The notes: generated by a model from the sequence alone, not told the origin. A stretch of DNA of 64,000 nucleotides from Eulemur rufifrons (GCF_041146395.1 NC_091001.1:104306965-104370964), one strand, 5' to 3'; shown: positions 46,521 through 59,579, counted from the first letter of the stretch. Program-made: numbers and translations.

Positions 46521-47269
46521 TGAAGCCATCTGTGGTCCTGAGCTGGGCGGGCACAGCTCCGGTGGTCACCAGATCGGAGGGAGCAGGGTCGGTCTGCCTC
46601 CTACAAAGACCACGGGGACACATAATCCCTGGGGCTCTGCTTTCTCCTCCCCTCCCTACAATTCTCCCACCTGAATTCCTCCTTTCTCCTGTAATCACAC
46701 ATGGCTGACATGATGGCTGTTTCTATTCTCTGGTCCCGGGCCCTGCCTTTATGGAAGTAATTGATGGGCACTCAGCCTTCAATACCTGATCCCAGGCTAA
46801 CTGAAACTCACACCTGACTCGACTGTGATGTGGGAAGGGATGCGATGAGGCAGGGAGGGCAGAGGCTATTGTATTCCAGCAGCTTTTCAAGGTAGGGGTT
46901 TTGATATCCTCTTTTGATTTGAATGGATCTGAGCTGGGGGGTGAGGGTGGGGGGAATGTTGGGCCTTTTCTTGACATTTATCAAAGATGAGGTCAAGATG
47001 GAAATAAGGTTTGTTTCATCTGATCTACATTTCAGAAACAGAGGGATCACCTTAACTGGTATCTCTCCCGGTGGGGAAGGCTGTCTGGTACTGGGCATAA
47101 AACCTCAATTTTGACATCATAAATATCAATAGACATGATGGTGAGTCCCAAAGCAGGGGTCGGACTTCACTTCTTACCAAGTCAGAGGCAAATGGGTGGG
47201 TCTGCTGATAACCCTTCTCATTTGCTAGTTTGCAAAGCGATTGTACAACTGTGACAGTCCCTGTCCCAT
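46521..47269. other. Unassigned stretch, no gene seen
   Basis: Unique sequence; no element or coding signature recognised. Confidence 0.4.
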
Positions 47270-47610
47270 GATACCCCGGGGGAGAGGAAGGCAGTGTTCC
47301 CTCCTCTGGGACTCTCTTCCCCTCTTACCTGTCTGGCGTATGCCCACTCCTCTTAGAGACCCAGGACTAGCGGCTTTCCTTCCCTGAAGAATTCTTGGTC
47401 ACAACTCCCCCAAATCAGTCACAGCATGCCCTTTGCCCCACACTGCACCTGGTAGATTCATTGTTCCCAACAGCCTGCCCTGAAAACATGGGCTTGTATG
47501 GCTGTCTCTCCTGGGGACAAACGCTGTACCTCATCCATCTCTGGTGCCCTGTGCCTGTGCAGTGTCTGACACCTGAAAGGCATTCTGAAAGCACTGAATG
47601 AATAAGCGGG
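47270..47610 (+). mobile_element. L2 LINE 3' end
   Basis: 'cctgtgcctgtgcagtgtct', 'gaaaggcattctgaaagcac tgaatgaataa' match the L2 terminus. The upstream half has L2-like composition but low similarity. Confidence 0.5.
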
Positions 47611-47949
47611 AGAAGACAGAGGTCAGCTTCTTAAAAAGAAGGTACAATGTCTTCTTGCACATTTATTTAAGTCCCTGAAAAATTCACAGGGTTGTTTTGA
47701 AACATAGAGTCTTTGAAGGGGACATTAGTTCTAATTTCTCCCTCCATGCAAAAATCCTCTTGCAGCATCCCAGAAAAAAATAGTTGTTCAATATTTCCCT
47801 GGACATCCCTATTCATGGTGAGCTAGAAGAATTTTTTATTAATCCTAACTTTCTACGCTGCCTTCCTCATCACTCGGGGGCTCTGAAATTCTGGAATAAC
47901 AGTTACAATAACAATCATGGTCCACCAATAGCAATGCTTATTGTCCCAG

Positions 47950-48185
47950 CTAATACTAATTGAGCACTTACACGCCAGGCACTGTTCTTGGTGGGTTACT
48001 TACTTAATCCTCACATCGGCCCAATAAGGTGATACGATTATTATCCGCATTTTATAGATAAGATATTTGAGGACCAGAGAGGTAAAATAACTCTCCCAAG
48101 GTCACACAACTAGTAAATTGCAGAGCTAGGATCGGAACCCAGGCAATCTGGCCATAAAACCCACATCCTTAACCACCAGATTCTG
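47950..48185 (-). mobile_element. MIR SINE, reverse, best preserved in window
   Basis: Almost full reverse consensus: 'aattgagcacttacacgcca', 'ggcactgttcttggtgggtt', 'ttaatcctcacatcggccca', 'gaggtaaaataactctccca', 'aggtcacacaactagtaaat', 'cggaacccaggcaatctggc', 'atccttaaccaccaga'. Confidence 0.9.
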
Positions 48186-48194
48186 CTGCCCTTG

Positions 48195-48345
48195 GGCAAT
48201 GAATGAATGCCATTTATTGATGCGCTGCATGCCAGGGACCAGCTTGGCCCTTGCCCATGGACTTACCACTAGGGGTAATCCTGTGAGCTAAGCAAACGCC
48301 CCCGTGTTACAGGAGAAAAGCTGGGAGACGTGAAGTCACGTGCCG
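48195..48345 (-). mobile_element. MIR SINE fragment, reverse, adjacent copy
   Basis: 'gccatttattgatgcgctgc', 'atgccagggaccagcttggc' and 'tgttacaggagaaaagctgg' suggest a second reverse MIR directly after the first. Confidence 0.5.
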
Positions 48346-50629
48346 CCCTCCGTATGTACACGCCACACGTACCACGCCCTGGCCAGGACTGCGCCAAGGA
48401 CACTGGAACTCAGAACACGCTTATTCCTCTCTAGGTTGAAATGCAGTTTCTACAGATTCATTTTGGACCTGTCACTACACACCTGAAATGTCCAAGAAGA
48501 TGCTTTTCCCCTCTGGGCCTCAGCGTCCTCTCTCACTCTGGCACAGGGTCCTGTTTTTATCTGAGGCCTACGGAAGAGGAGGGGGAAGGGGAGAAAGAGG
48601 AAGGGAAAAGAGGATGGAGATCACCGAGCTCTCGGGGGGTCATCTGGCAGCAGAACCCTGCATCCTAGGAAGGCGCAGACGGAGAAGAGCCTAGAAAAGG
48701 CAGTGGGAGGAAAACCAGGACCAGCTCTCAGTCTCCTGGGGATTCCCCCGAGATTCTGTTCTCTACCCCGGCAGGTAGAAGGCACTCTGTAGACCACCCT
48801 CCTCCCTAGCTATGCCGACAGTCAGCTGGTCTGGCTTCATCTCCAGGCAGTGCGGGAAGCTGGTGCAATACATGGATCTTAAAACCTCGCAAGTTAGCGA
48901 CTCCACACCCTCCCCAGCCCCGGCTCCCAGCCCCCTCTGCCAGCTGCCCTCAGAACATTCTTCCGAAAGAACACCAGGTGGGACCCAGTGGGTCTGGCCC
49001 ACTGACAAGCCGCCCTGTGGGATAGTTGAGGTTTGAAATTCCACCTGGAGAGCAGGTGGGGCCAACTGCTCTTGGGACAAACTGCCTCACCTGCCGGGAG
49101 GGCCCGTCTGTGCCGCAGCCTGTGCCCTGGACGTTACTGAAGAATCCGTCCGTTCTTTGTGAGTTGAATTGTGGTTGGGCCCTTTTCCGCAGCACAAGTC
49201 AGCGCCGTGGGTCATGCCAGACACGCCGTCCCAGCACCGTGTGTACAGTGGGCAGGCACAGGACACGAGGCCCCTCAGCTCAGGGCAAGCGGAAGGCGAA
49301 ACAAGAGGCAGCTCCGACTTGGTGACCATCAGAGGAACCTGCAAGGGAATGAGGAGGAGGGGAGACGCTGGGGCCCTGCCCCACCCCCTTCACGCAAGCC
49401 TCCCTAAGGAAGGGGCCAGACTCACCTGCCTGGTGGGGCCAGGCACGGTGGCTCGGCCCTCCCTGGGCCTGCCTTCCCGGCTGGTGTGACCCACCATGCC
49501 TCCGTAGGATGGGCACTCACAGGTCAGGGCCTGCCGGCTCCACGCAGAACTGGAGCTGCATCTCTTGTGCTTCTAACACATGGGCTTGACAGGGTGAGGC
49601 AGAAAACACAGGAAAAATCACGGCTCAGTGGGCCCCAGCTCTTCCTCAGGTGGGTTGTCATGAGGCAGGAGCTTGGAGGATGCGGTTGGGAAGCCAGACT
49701 GCAGCCACGGAGCCAGGCCGTGCCCACCAGCCAACCTCATCGCTGTGAGGCCGGGGCCTGGGTCTCCATCTGCCCACGGCTGTGGCTGCTGCTTAGCCAG
49801 CCCCAGCTCAGGGGGATGGGAGTGGGGGTGAGCGTAGCCATTGCTGCTGTTGTAATACTAGGAAGAACAGCCTGGCCCAGATGGGCCCACCGGACCCAAC
49901 CTCCAGCATGCTCTGCCGGACGAGCCCAGGCTTAACACCCACAGCCTCTCCCTACAACCCCAGAAGAAGGGACCCAGGACAAATGACAAATCGCCCAACC
50001 TAAAAGGAACGGGTTCCCTGTCCAGCCTCCCCACCTCAGGGCCTCCAGTTGCTTCTCTGTGAAACAAGGGTGAGAAGAGCTGGCTCAATGGAACAATTTG
50101 CAGGTCATAATGAGAATATGACCCAGCATCAGAGGGACCGGGTCTGAGGTCCTGGGCCTGGCCTTTCTCGGGCCCTCTGTGCTGGGGAGCCTGAGGCCTG
50201 AGTGGTGCTCCCCGTGTGCCTGTGTGGGAGGGGAGGAGGACTCGGTTCCATCTACGAGGCTGGCGGTTCCTGGCTCAGTGTGGCTGCTGCCCCCTCACGC
50301 TTCCCAGCCACGCAGACAGGCGTTCTAAGACCTTCAGAGCTCAGCAAGGGCAACGGTACCGATGCTGTGTCAAATTTATGAAGCCGGAGACCTTCTTTCC
50401 CATTTATAAAGGCTGACGTGGAGCACTCCTATTGGGAGGGAAGAGGAGCCAACCAGAGCGTTTTCCCAACTAAAAATGCTCTCCTCGGAGGAGAGAGTCC
50501 CCTGGGGGCTGAGAGAGCATATTCAGGGCACAGGTGAGCTCCGCGCTGCTGCTCAGCCAGGGCAGGAAATAGGACCAGAGCGGTCCACAGGCTCTCGGAA
50601 TCTGCAGTTGTCTGTTGCCCCCCCTCACA
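48346..50629. other. Unassigned GC-rich stretch, no gene seen
   Basis: Includes a purine-rich block (48,568-48,620) and a possible MIR scrap near 48,510. Many overlapping frames up to 149 codons exist on both strands; none has a recognised domain. Confidence 0.45.
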
Positions 50630-50770
50630 GATGTGGCGGGCAGAGATAAATTAATGGCAATCAACAATGGAGCTTCAACTTTCTAATGAACTTGGTGGAG
50701 TGCGCCTTCTATTTTTAACTGGCCCAATTTCCCAGTCACATCACGTGACTCCCATTGTCTTGTCTGAGAA
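50630..50770. promoter_or_regulatory. Candidate element with palindromic E-box and SOX words
   Basis: Unique sequence with GAGATAAATTAATGG (about 50,643), ACAATGG (about 50,666), a perfect palindrome TCACGTGA (50,741-50,748) and CCATTGT (50,752-50,758), the reverse of the upstream SOX-like word. Function is inferred. Confidence 0.33.
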
Positions 50771-50778
50771 TTATGAGC

Positions 50779-50806
50779 AAGAGAGAGAGAAAGAAGAGAG
50801 AGAGAA
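50779..50806. repeat. (GA)n tract, interrupted
   Basis: GAGA units broken by AAAG, immediately downstream of the E-box element. Confidence 0.85.
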
Positions 50807-51660
50807 ATTGGGCCATATTTTCTAGTTCAGTAAGGTGACGAACTCTCCAGTTGCATGTATATTTCCTCTTTCATTTGAAATCTGCTAAGTAACCTTAGAG
50901 AAAAATAATGCCTTTTTACAACCTCGGTATTTTATTCAAAGAAACTGAGAGCCAGAAATTGGCTTTATGGAGGTCGCAAATAAAGTTCTAAGCTAAATAA
51001 GTTGCTTTGGAAAATATGTCAATGTTCTAGGCTCATTTGACTTCAAGAGTTTCAGAAACAATTTTGGCATAGAGATAGGGTAGGTTCATCTCAATTTCTC
51101 ACAGTTCATATAAAATTTCTTCTTATATTGGGCAGCAGGACGGGGGAGTGGAAAGATGATTGACGGCAGCTTGGAATGAAATGTCTTTGCTTTTCCCTCC
51201 CCGTGTGGCCTGGCTGGGGCAACTCTCTCAACCTCTACAAGGGCTGTCGGCAAAGTATCCAACCATGTAACTGTTCTCGTTGTATGCATGGCTGGATACT
51301 TTCCAGAGAGCCCTCCTATATGGTTCAGTTTCCCTTATATCTCTCCCTCAGTCTCTATGTGTGACATTTTCCAGGGCAATTGTCAATGTCTAAAAGTCAG
51401 TACGTAACTCATAGCTCACCATCCCTGAGAGGAGGGGAGGAGATCGTTGTTTCTTATTGTACGTGAAAGCCACAGTGGATCCTTAAAATCCATGAGTTCG
51501 GACAAATCAGCTCAACTATCCTAGACACTGAGTTATCCACGTTCAGTATCTCCCAAAGATGTGAAATATGAATGACCTTGTTAGGAAGTCGGGTATCTGG
51601 TAGGAAACTGCACCTCTGGCACATTGAGCAGTCCCTAATTTCAGATCTGTTAAGTTCAAA
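50807..51660. other. Unassigned AT-rich stretch, no gene seen
   Basis: Unique sequence with 'ctttatggaggtcgcaaata' (about 50,963-50,982), another CDX-like cluster. No gene. Confidence 0.4.
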
Positions 51661-52190
51661 CCCATGCTTCTCAAACTGTGTGATGAGGTCCCCTGGGACC
51701 CACAGCAAACTCACAGGAGCACTGAAAAGTATTTTAAATTTTGGAGCAATAACCGACATCCCTTGTACAACATACAACTCGCAACTCAAAGCTGTTCTCT
51801 GTTTCAGCATCAGATTGTGCCACATTCCTTTCAATGACATCATGTCCTTGAAGAGCTGAGTTTGGGGTGGTTGCCATGATAACAAGCGAGACAGTGTGAA
51901 AATCAGTGTGGAACAGGAAAGTGAGGTGGTGGTGTCCATCCAGATCCCAGGATCTAAGGTATGTAGGTTCCAACAGGCTCAAACATCCTGTTAGTTGTAG
52001 TTACTTAGGAATAAAATTTAAAAATGGTACTTATTCTTTCCATTTATGAGTACTATTATTACAAGTAGCTATTGATTTGTTAGGAGATAAATGCTTATTA
52101 AGTTTTTAGATATAAGTATTTAAACAAAACTATTAGGTATTTCTTTCAGCCTAGGGCACCATGAACCAAAAAAGTTTGGGAAACCTCTGG
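51661..52190 (+). mobile_element. hAT-Charlie-type DNA transposon, about 530 bp
   Basis: Termini are inverted repeats of the hAT-Charlie type: CCCATGCTTCTCAAACT on the left and AGTTTGGGAAACCTCTGG on the right. A long minus-strand frame of 161 codons overlaps the left end and adjacent DNA and has no transposase signature I recognise, so the element is probably a non-autonomous derivative. A near-palindromic RFX-like word sits inside at 51,870-51,883. Confidence 0.65.
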
Positions 52191-52274
52191 GTTAGGCCTA
52201 CAACCCTATTAGGTGATCTTTCAGCCTCTTACTTACAAAGCTATATTAGAACACAATGGTAAGGATTATGGATA

Positions 52275-52725
52275 TCATGGTAGATTGTATTTTCCTAAAA
52301 GGCCTCAACAATATTTGTGGTCCTATGTGTTTTTCTAGAAACTTGACTCTCCTCCCATCAATTTAATTTCCCTTCCCTTAGAACACAAGCCAGGTTTAGT
52401 GACTCACTTCTAATGAATGCTATCTAATACAATGAACAGAAGTGGCATGGTATAACTTTCAAGGTTAGGTGGAAAAGTGATTCAACTTCAGCCTGCCTCT
52501 TTCTCTGGGGATGCTCACCCTCAGAAGCCAGCCACCACGCTGTGAGGGAACCCAAGCAACCCACCTGGTTAAGTCCATGTGGAGAGGAACCAAGGCCCCC
52601 AGCCAATAGCCAGCACCAGCCACTAGGCGTGTGACCCAGCAAGCCTTCAGCTGACTACAGCCGCCGACCTCTGAGCCCTGCAGCTAAGGCCCCAGACATC
52701 ATTGAGTACAAACATGTCACCCCCT
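52275..52725 (+). mobile_element. MLT1-like LTR
   Basis: 'atggtagattgtattttcct', 'tctcctcccatcaatttaat', 'gtgactcacttctaatgaat', 'tccatgtggagaggaaccaa', 'agccaatagccagcaccagc' and 'agctgactacagccgccgac' follow the forward order of MaLR-type LTRs. The 3' polyadenylation section is missing, so it is truncated. Confidence 0.65.
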
Positions 52726-52754
52726 ATGTGCGCTGAACAAGAGGTGGGGGGCAG

Positions 52755-52970
52755 CAGAGACAGTGGAAAGAGCGTGGGCATAGAATGATCTGGGTTCAAG
52801 TCCTGTATCTGCTGTGTCTTAGCTTTGGCACCTTACAAAAAGTCACTTAATACTTCCAAACCTCAGTTTCCTCATCTATCCTCGTCAATTAAAATGTTGT
52901 GGAGCTCAGAGAAAAATACTCAGTGCAAGGCCTGAGACATAGTAGATGCTAAGTAGATGCCTAACAAAGT
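52755..52970 (+). mobile_element. MIR SINE, near full length
   Basis: 'agtggaaagagcgtgggcat', 'tctgggttcaagtcctgtat' (B-box), 'ccaaacctcagtttcctcat' and 'gagacatagtagatgctaag' give the whole forward MIR. Confidence 0.88.
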
Positions 52971-53459
52971 ATCACACTTAAACGGTCTCGTCTGACAGCC
53001 CATTCAGTCTTTGGAGAGTTGTGATTGTTAATGTTTTCTTCTGTGTGAATGAGCTGAATTCTGCCTGTCTGGAATGCCCACCACGGACGAGGCTTTCCCT
53101 GGCAGGAAGGGACAAGAGGACAGCCCCTCCTCCCCCAACAGCCTTCAGACACCACTCCCTCCAGCCTCCACCCTCTGCCCGGTCCCTTTCCTGCTCCCCA
53201 CCATGAGCTTTCTGAAGATGCAGAGGGCCTGTGTGTTGCTGGTGAGGCTGGACACATTGAAAGCCTTGTTTGCGGGATAACTCCTCTTTGAGCCAGTTCA
53301 GCTGCTTCCGTCAATACAGCCCTCAGATAAGATGCTGTAGCTCAGAATGTTTGGCTCCCAAGCGAACTGCTACAACTGAGTCATACGTCCTGCTTTAAAG
53401 TCCAGCCCCTTCTCTCCCATGCCTGGCCTCCCCGCTGCACAAACAGAAGCCAAAGGGAA
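52971..53459. other. Unassigned stretch, no gene seen
   Basis: Unique sequence; no recognised element. Confidence 0.35.
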
Positions 53460-53830
53460 AGGTCCAATTATTCCATGGAGATTTAGCTACTGTATTGACA
53501 AAACTCAGCGTTAATTCCCAGAAAGCATTTGTGCCCGAGGTGGGGGCGGGGACGGAGGGAGGGCGGGAGGGAGGAAGGGCTGGCTGTACAACTGGGTGAG
53601 AGTCATAGCCGCTTTTCAGCTGAGTCTGACCCAGTTTAATGAAATCAGGTCATCTGTGAGCTCTTCATTACCCTCAGACTAAACAGGACCCAACAGAGCA
53701 GCCAATGTCCCTGGCCTTCCCAAATTCTGTTCATTCGCATTATGACATTTTGCTGTTGGGTCTTAATGTGTGTTGACTTAGTGGCCTGGCCCCTCCAAAG
53801 GTAGTAAACAGCCTGGCTAAAGGCAGGAGA
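53460..53830. promoter_or_regulatory. Candidate regulatory element
   Basis: Unique sequence with homeodomain-like words ('ccaattattccatggagatt', 'cagcgttaattcccag'), a GC-box-rich purine segment (53,539-53,578) and 'cattcgcattatgacat'. No repeat signature. Low confidence. Confidence 0.25.
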
Positions 53831-54799
53831 GTAAACAAGAGGACTGATTTTAAAAGCACACACACACAAAGGCAGTGTAAATACCCCAGGTCCGCAGCCT
53901 GCGTCCTCAGGGAAACCAGCAGACAAAGGGCATGGAGAGTGCCCACGACCATTATCCATTATCGCTGACGGATGGATGGAACTCACCTATTATCCTGTTG
54001 CCTTCTCAGATGGAACTGGCCCTTTCAGTAGATCTTTGGGGCAAGGGGCGGAGTTGAAGGGAAATGAAATTGTCAATTTAGGGGTGGTGTGGAGGATTCA
54101 AGGGCAAACTGTTCTCTGGCAACAATTGTAGAGGACAGGGACAGTTACCCCTCTTGAGACTGTCCTGTGGGCTGGTGACGACTTTATTTGATCTGCTGCC
54201 CACTCTACATTGTCCTGAAACCAAAGCCTGTGGCCTAGAAGGCTGGAAATGATCTTCCTCTCTGGGTGGATGCTCATTAACTGAATGAATATTTACAGAA
54301 GCAGATGACACGAGTGAGTTCCCTGCCCCCATCGGATGGCCACAGGCTGTGGACCTCAGAAAGGGCAGGATGCTCCGTCAGTAACAAACACAACAGGAGA
54401 GCTCCGGTGCGGCGATGGCCTAAGGACTGTGTGTTTGGGGTGTGTTGGTGGTGGTGGTATTTTTAATTCGAGATAAACTTACCAATAGGCACAGGCTGGT
54501 GTGGGCTGAGAATCAGGGGACGAAGGCAGGAATTCCTACAGACACTGGATAGTCTCTGAAGTCCCCAGTCGGGTATGGGGTCTAGAGTCTCACAGTATGA
54601 TGAATTTGGTCCGGGTTTGGCTAGTGGAGCATTGGGTTCTGCCCACATGGCAATGGCCCAAGGTAAAAAAATTCCCCACCTTCCCTCCTTAAGGAAACCA
54701 GGTTCCTTGCCAGTTACCTACTTTAAATGCCCAGTCCCTGTTCAGAGATGTCTGAGGACGGCACAAATGTAGACTAGGAGGAATAAAATATATAAAATA
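53831..54799. other. Unassigned stretch, no gene seen
   Basis: Unique sequence with a short CACACACA run (53,860-53,868). No recognised element. Confidence 0.4.
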
Positions 54800-54889
54800 T
54801 ATTTGTGCGTGACCATGGGCAAAGGATGTCCCTTCTCTAGGTTTTAGTTTTCCCACATATACAATGAGGAGGTTCAGTCATACAATCTC
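54800..54889 (+). mobile_element. MIR SINE fragment interrupted by Alu
   Basis: 'gcgtgaccatgggcaaagga', 'cttctctaggttttagtttt' and 'cccacatatacaatgaggag' match the MIR middle. The lemur Alu inserted directly after it, and 'tcatacagtctccagg' resumes at 55,229. Confidence 0.6.
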
Positions 54890-56184
<1,295 letters not shown>

Positions 56185-56305
56185 CTCCAGCCTCTTCAGT
56201 CTATAGATGAGGAAACTGAGGTCTAAAAGATGAAACGCCTTGTCTAAATCACAGCGTAAGTCAGAGAGTGAAGAGAAATTAGATTTTCCAGTCTCAGCTC
56301 TGAGC
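56185..56305 (-). mobile_element. MIR SINE fragment, reverse
   Basis: 'tatagatgaggaaactgagg tctaaaagat' and 'ccttgtctaaatcacagcgt' match reverse MIR. Confidence 0.65.
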
Positions 56306-56639
56306 GATGATCACTCACTATCACATTAGGCGCCGACTTTTTAACGATGTACCAGCCCATCTTTGTTTACTTCCATTCAGAAGCTAATAAAAAAAATGTC
56401 CTTTATTAGAATGGAAACAAAGCTTCAGCTATGATAAGATGAAAATGTACAACATTGTGATGAAAAAAAGCTGACCAGGAATTAGGAAGACATGCTGTTT
56501 TACTTTAGATGAGTCCTTTTCCTTTCCAGAAACCATCATCTTCACCTGTGAAGGTGGGAGGTGGTACTGGGACAGGGGGGCCGGGGGCTGGGGATAAAGA
56601 AGACACTAAAAACAGTAATCTCAGGGTCCATGCATATTT

Positions 56640-57340
56640 TAAAGCTAAACATGATAGATTTAGATCCCCAAAGTTATCTCCTTTAAATTCTCTTACAAAT
56701 TATTCTTTTGAATTAAACAACACAGCTAAAATAGAAAATTCAATAGAAAAATAAGAAAATAAAGTTAGGAAATCTTAAAAAATATTTTTTTAAATAGCAA
56801 AGAGTTGGGAAGTAGGAAAGAAAAGATGAAATGTCAGGATCAATCCAGAATAGCCAATATCTGATTCATACTAATTACAGAAAGAGAAAATAGAGGAGGT
56901 AAAATTATTAAAGACATAATATTTACTTTTCTAAAAATTTCCTAGAAGGGAAGTATATGAGCTCTAGGATTGAAAGTATACAGAAAAATGATGAGGAAAG
57001 ACCCATGGTAGCAAAATTTCAACACACTGGGTGGGGTAAGGAAAGACTTTAAAAGCTTCCAGGGAAAAAAATTAAAATCTTTTCCAAAGGATTGAGGGTG
57101 AGAATGGCATCAGACTTCCAACAGCAACACACAATATTAGAAAACAAAAAAGCAGCACCTTAAAAATTCTGAAAGTAATTTTCGACATAGATCTCTATAA
57201 CCAGCCAAACTAGCTAAATAATATAAAGATAGAAGAAAGAAATTTTTAGTTATGCAAGAACTCAAACATTTTATCTTCCATGTACCACTTCTCAGGAAGC
57301 TAGCATTAGTTATGCTCTATCAAAACAAGAGCTTAAATAA
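56640..57340 (+). mobile_element. L1M/HAL1-type LINE fragment
   Basis: A-rich strand. 'atcagacttccaacagcaac', 'tctataaccagccaaactag', 'tatgcaagaactcaaacatt' and 'ttatcttccatgtaccactt ctcaggaagc' are a familiar block of old L1-related elements. No reading frame survives. Confidence 0.55.
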
Positions 57341-57365
57341 TAACTAAATAAATAAGCAAACTAGG

Positions 57366-57720
57366 AACAGACCAGCTGTCCTAGTATATTATCGCTGCTA
57401 AAACAAAATACTTTGGACTGGGTACCTTATAAACAATAGATATTTGTTGCTCACAGTTCTGGAGCTGGGAAGTCCAAGATCAAGGCACCAATCCTTATAG
57501 ATGGCACCTTCTAAGTGTCCTCACATGGTGGAAAGGACAAACTAGCTCCCTTGGGTCTCTTTTATAAGAACACTAATCCCATACATGAGGGCTACTTCCG
57601 CCATGACCTAATCGCCTCCTCAAGGCCCCACTTCTTGATAGTATTGCACTGGGGATTAGGTTTCAACATACAAATTGTGGAGGTGGGGGACACAAACAAT
57701 CAGAACATACAACCAACACA
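57366..57720 (-). mobile_element. MLT1-type LTR (ERVL-MaLR), reverse
   Basis: Well-preserved reverse order: 'tattatcgctgctaaaacaa', 'gctcacagttctggagctgg', 'gaagtccaagatcaaggcac', 'gtcctcacatggtggaaagg', 'cataggactaatcccat'-like block, 'ccatgacctaatcgcctcct', 'gggattaggtttcaacatac'. Solo LTR; the next element is a different LTR remnant. Confidence 0.88.
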
Positions 57721-57749
57721 GAAAGGCCACAATGATAAGTTGCATGGCC

Positions 57750-58100
57750 TAGACATAATAGGCTAGGTCATGCTGTGCTGTACAACTGCAAAGCTTTGTG
57801 TCTTGCTACACGTCCATTGTGGGTTGGGTATGGCTCTGCTCCAGATCTGACTTGATGTAGCATCCTTTATCTGAAGTATTGACAGCCATCATGCCAAAGG
57901 ATAAAAGAGTTCATAGCCAACCATATTCAGGCTCTGAAGTTTCTTTTCCGGAGTGATACACACACATGCCACTTCCACTCATATTTCACTGGCCAAAGCA
58001 AGTTATGTGACAAAACCAGATATCAATGGGACATGGAAATGAAACCTTCATCCAAGAAGGGGCAGTGAATATGTTTTAAAATGCAGTCTACTGCATCCCA
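57750..58100 (-). mobile_element. Second MLT1-like LTR remnant, reverse
   Basis: 'actggccaaagcaagttatg', 'aaaaccagatatcaatggga' and 'aagaaggggcagtgaatatg' match the proximal part of MaLR-type LTRs in reverse. Upstream sequence is degraded. Confidence 0.5.
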
Positions 58101-59539
58101 GGGTGGCAGCTGTGTGTCGGGCTCAAGAAGCAGTCTGACCTGGGGCAGAAGGTGGAGAGCCGTGGGAGGGAGCTCTGCAGGTGGGGAAATGCAACTGGTA
58201 GATTGCCTGCTTTATGTAAGCCCTGGTGAAAAAACTATTAACAAAGCTTAAATATTTTTTTTAAAAACCTAAGGATATGCACATAGTACTATGCAAGTGT
58301 TATAAAAGGAGAAAAAAAAGAAAGAATTATTAACTGCAGAAGAAACCAAAACATTGTATAAAGAAAAGGAAAGTATTCTTAATACAGTCCTTGGCTCTTC
58401 AGTGGAAATATTTTCATAGTTCAAATGTAAACATTGACTATCCATTTAATTTTGAATTGTGCAGTAATTACACGGGGAGGTTAGAAAGAGAGGAAGCTCG
58501 GGGGCATGGATGGTCTGCTAAAGCAATCTGATGGGTAGATATCCTTTCCTGGGTTCTGTGTCTACACTATCTCACTCCATCAAAACTCAGTATCACATGT
58601 ATATCAACCAGAAGTGCACCACCAGTCAGTATGGACGGTGCCTAGCATAAATAAATTCAAAAATAGCAACATATGTATGTCAAAAATGAAAATAAACCAT
58701 GTAAAAAAACAAAGCACCAAAATTTGTTGCCTTTAAGGAGCAAAATCAAGAGGTAGAAAGGAATAGAGCAGGGGATTGTTGTTGTTGCTGATGTTAAAAC
58801 AATGTGCATTTTACTTTAACAAAAATACAAATAAAATGTAAATACACATATATATGGCATGCTATTTCTGATTCATTTTTGAAGCCAGCAGAGTGTGGAT
58901 CATAAATAAATAATAAAATACTTATTCTTAAATGATTAATTTTCAAGGCATCCAGACATAATAAACCGAACCTGACATTCTAGCTGTCCTGGCAGTGATG
59001 CAATCCTTCTTTGATGATTCAGAAGGCACTTTCAGGGCCTGGCAATGACCCGAGGTCATCTTTCTGAACACCCTTCCTCGTTCTTTCCTAATTTGTTAGA
59101 CTTGTAGGAATCGATTGCATGTTGGCACTCCTGAAATCCTAAAGAATCTACTTTCTCTTTGGTCAATGCCCAACACTTTCGGAGGCTCTACCGCTGATTC
59201 TGGAAAAGTCTGTGGCTTTCCCTTTGCTCTTTGGCTGCAGGAGGAAGCGCTGAGGGCTGCTGGCCCAGTTAGGGAGCCAAGTCTTGCATGTGGAAATGAC
59301 ACTGTGGAGAGACGTCGGCAGAAATAATGGAAGCCACTCTTGGGAATTCAGAAACTCTAGGTCATCATGCCCAAATATCACCATGTGGGAAGTAAAGCCA
59401 AGCTATCAGTCCTAGAAAATTTTTCTAGGGTTGTTTTCTCCCAAAAGGCTGGGTGAATGTGCATGGCTTTCAACAGACTTTACCTGGCGAAAAAGTACAG
59501 CCAATCTCTCAGGTAAGTTCATTATATGATGGAACTTAT
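58101..59539. other. Unassigned AT-rich stretch, no gene seen
   Basis: 58,200-58,920 has the A-rich texture of decayed L1 but no diagnostic block. 58,930-59,480 is unique. Confidence 0.4.
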
Positions 59540-59567
59540 GATATTACCATATCCATATGGTAATATC
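59540..59567. repeat. Perfect 28-bp inverted repeat
   Basis: Arms GATATTACCATAT (59,540-59,552) and ATATGGTAATATC (59,555-59,567) are exact reverse complements separated by CC. It lies just upstream of an L1 tail. Confidence 0.95.
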
Positions 59568-59579
59568 TGATATAAATAT

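Noticed and set aside
48568..48620. Purine-rich block as a possible triplex or exon enhancer element
   Set aside because: Low-complexity GA-rich sequence of ordinary length; nothing beyond composition supports a function.
51454..51939. 161-codon minus-strand frame
   Set aside because: It overlaps the left end of a hAT-type fossil and unrelated flank, so it cannot be one ancestral protein. No hAT transposase motifs recognised.
52790..52815. tRNA B-box-like 'gggttcaagtcc'
   Set aside because: It is the tRNA-derived head of a MIR SINE; no acceptor stem or anticodon arm. The same applies to the other MIR heads.
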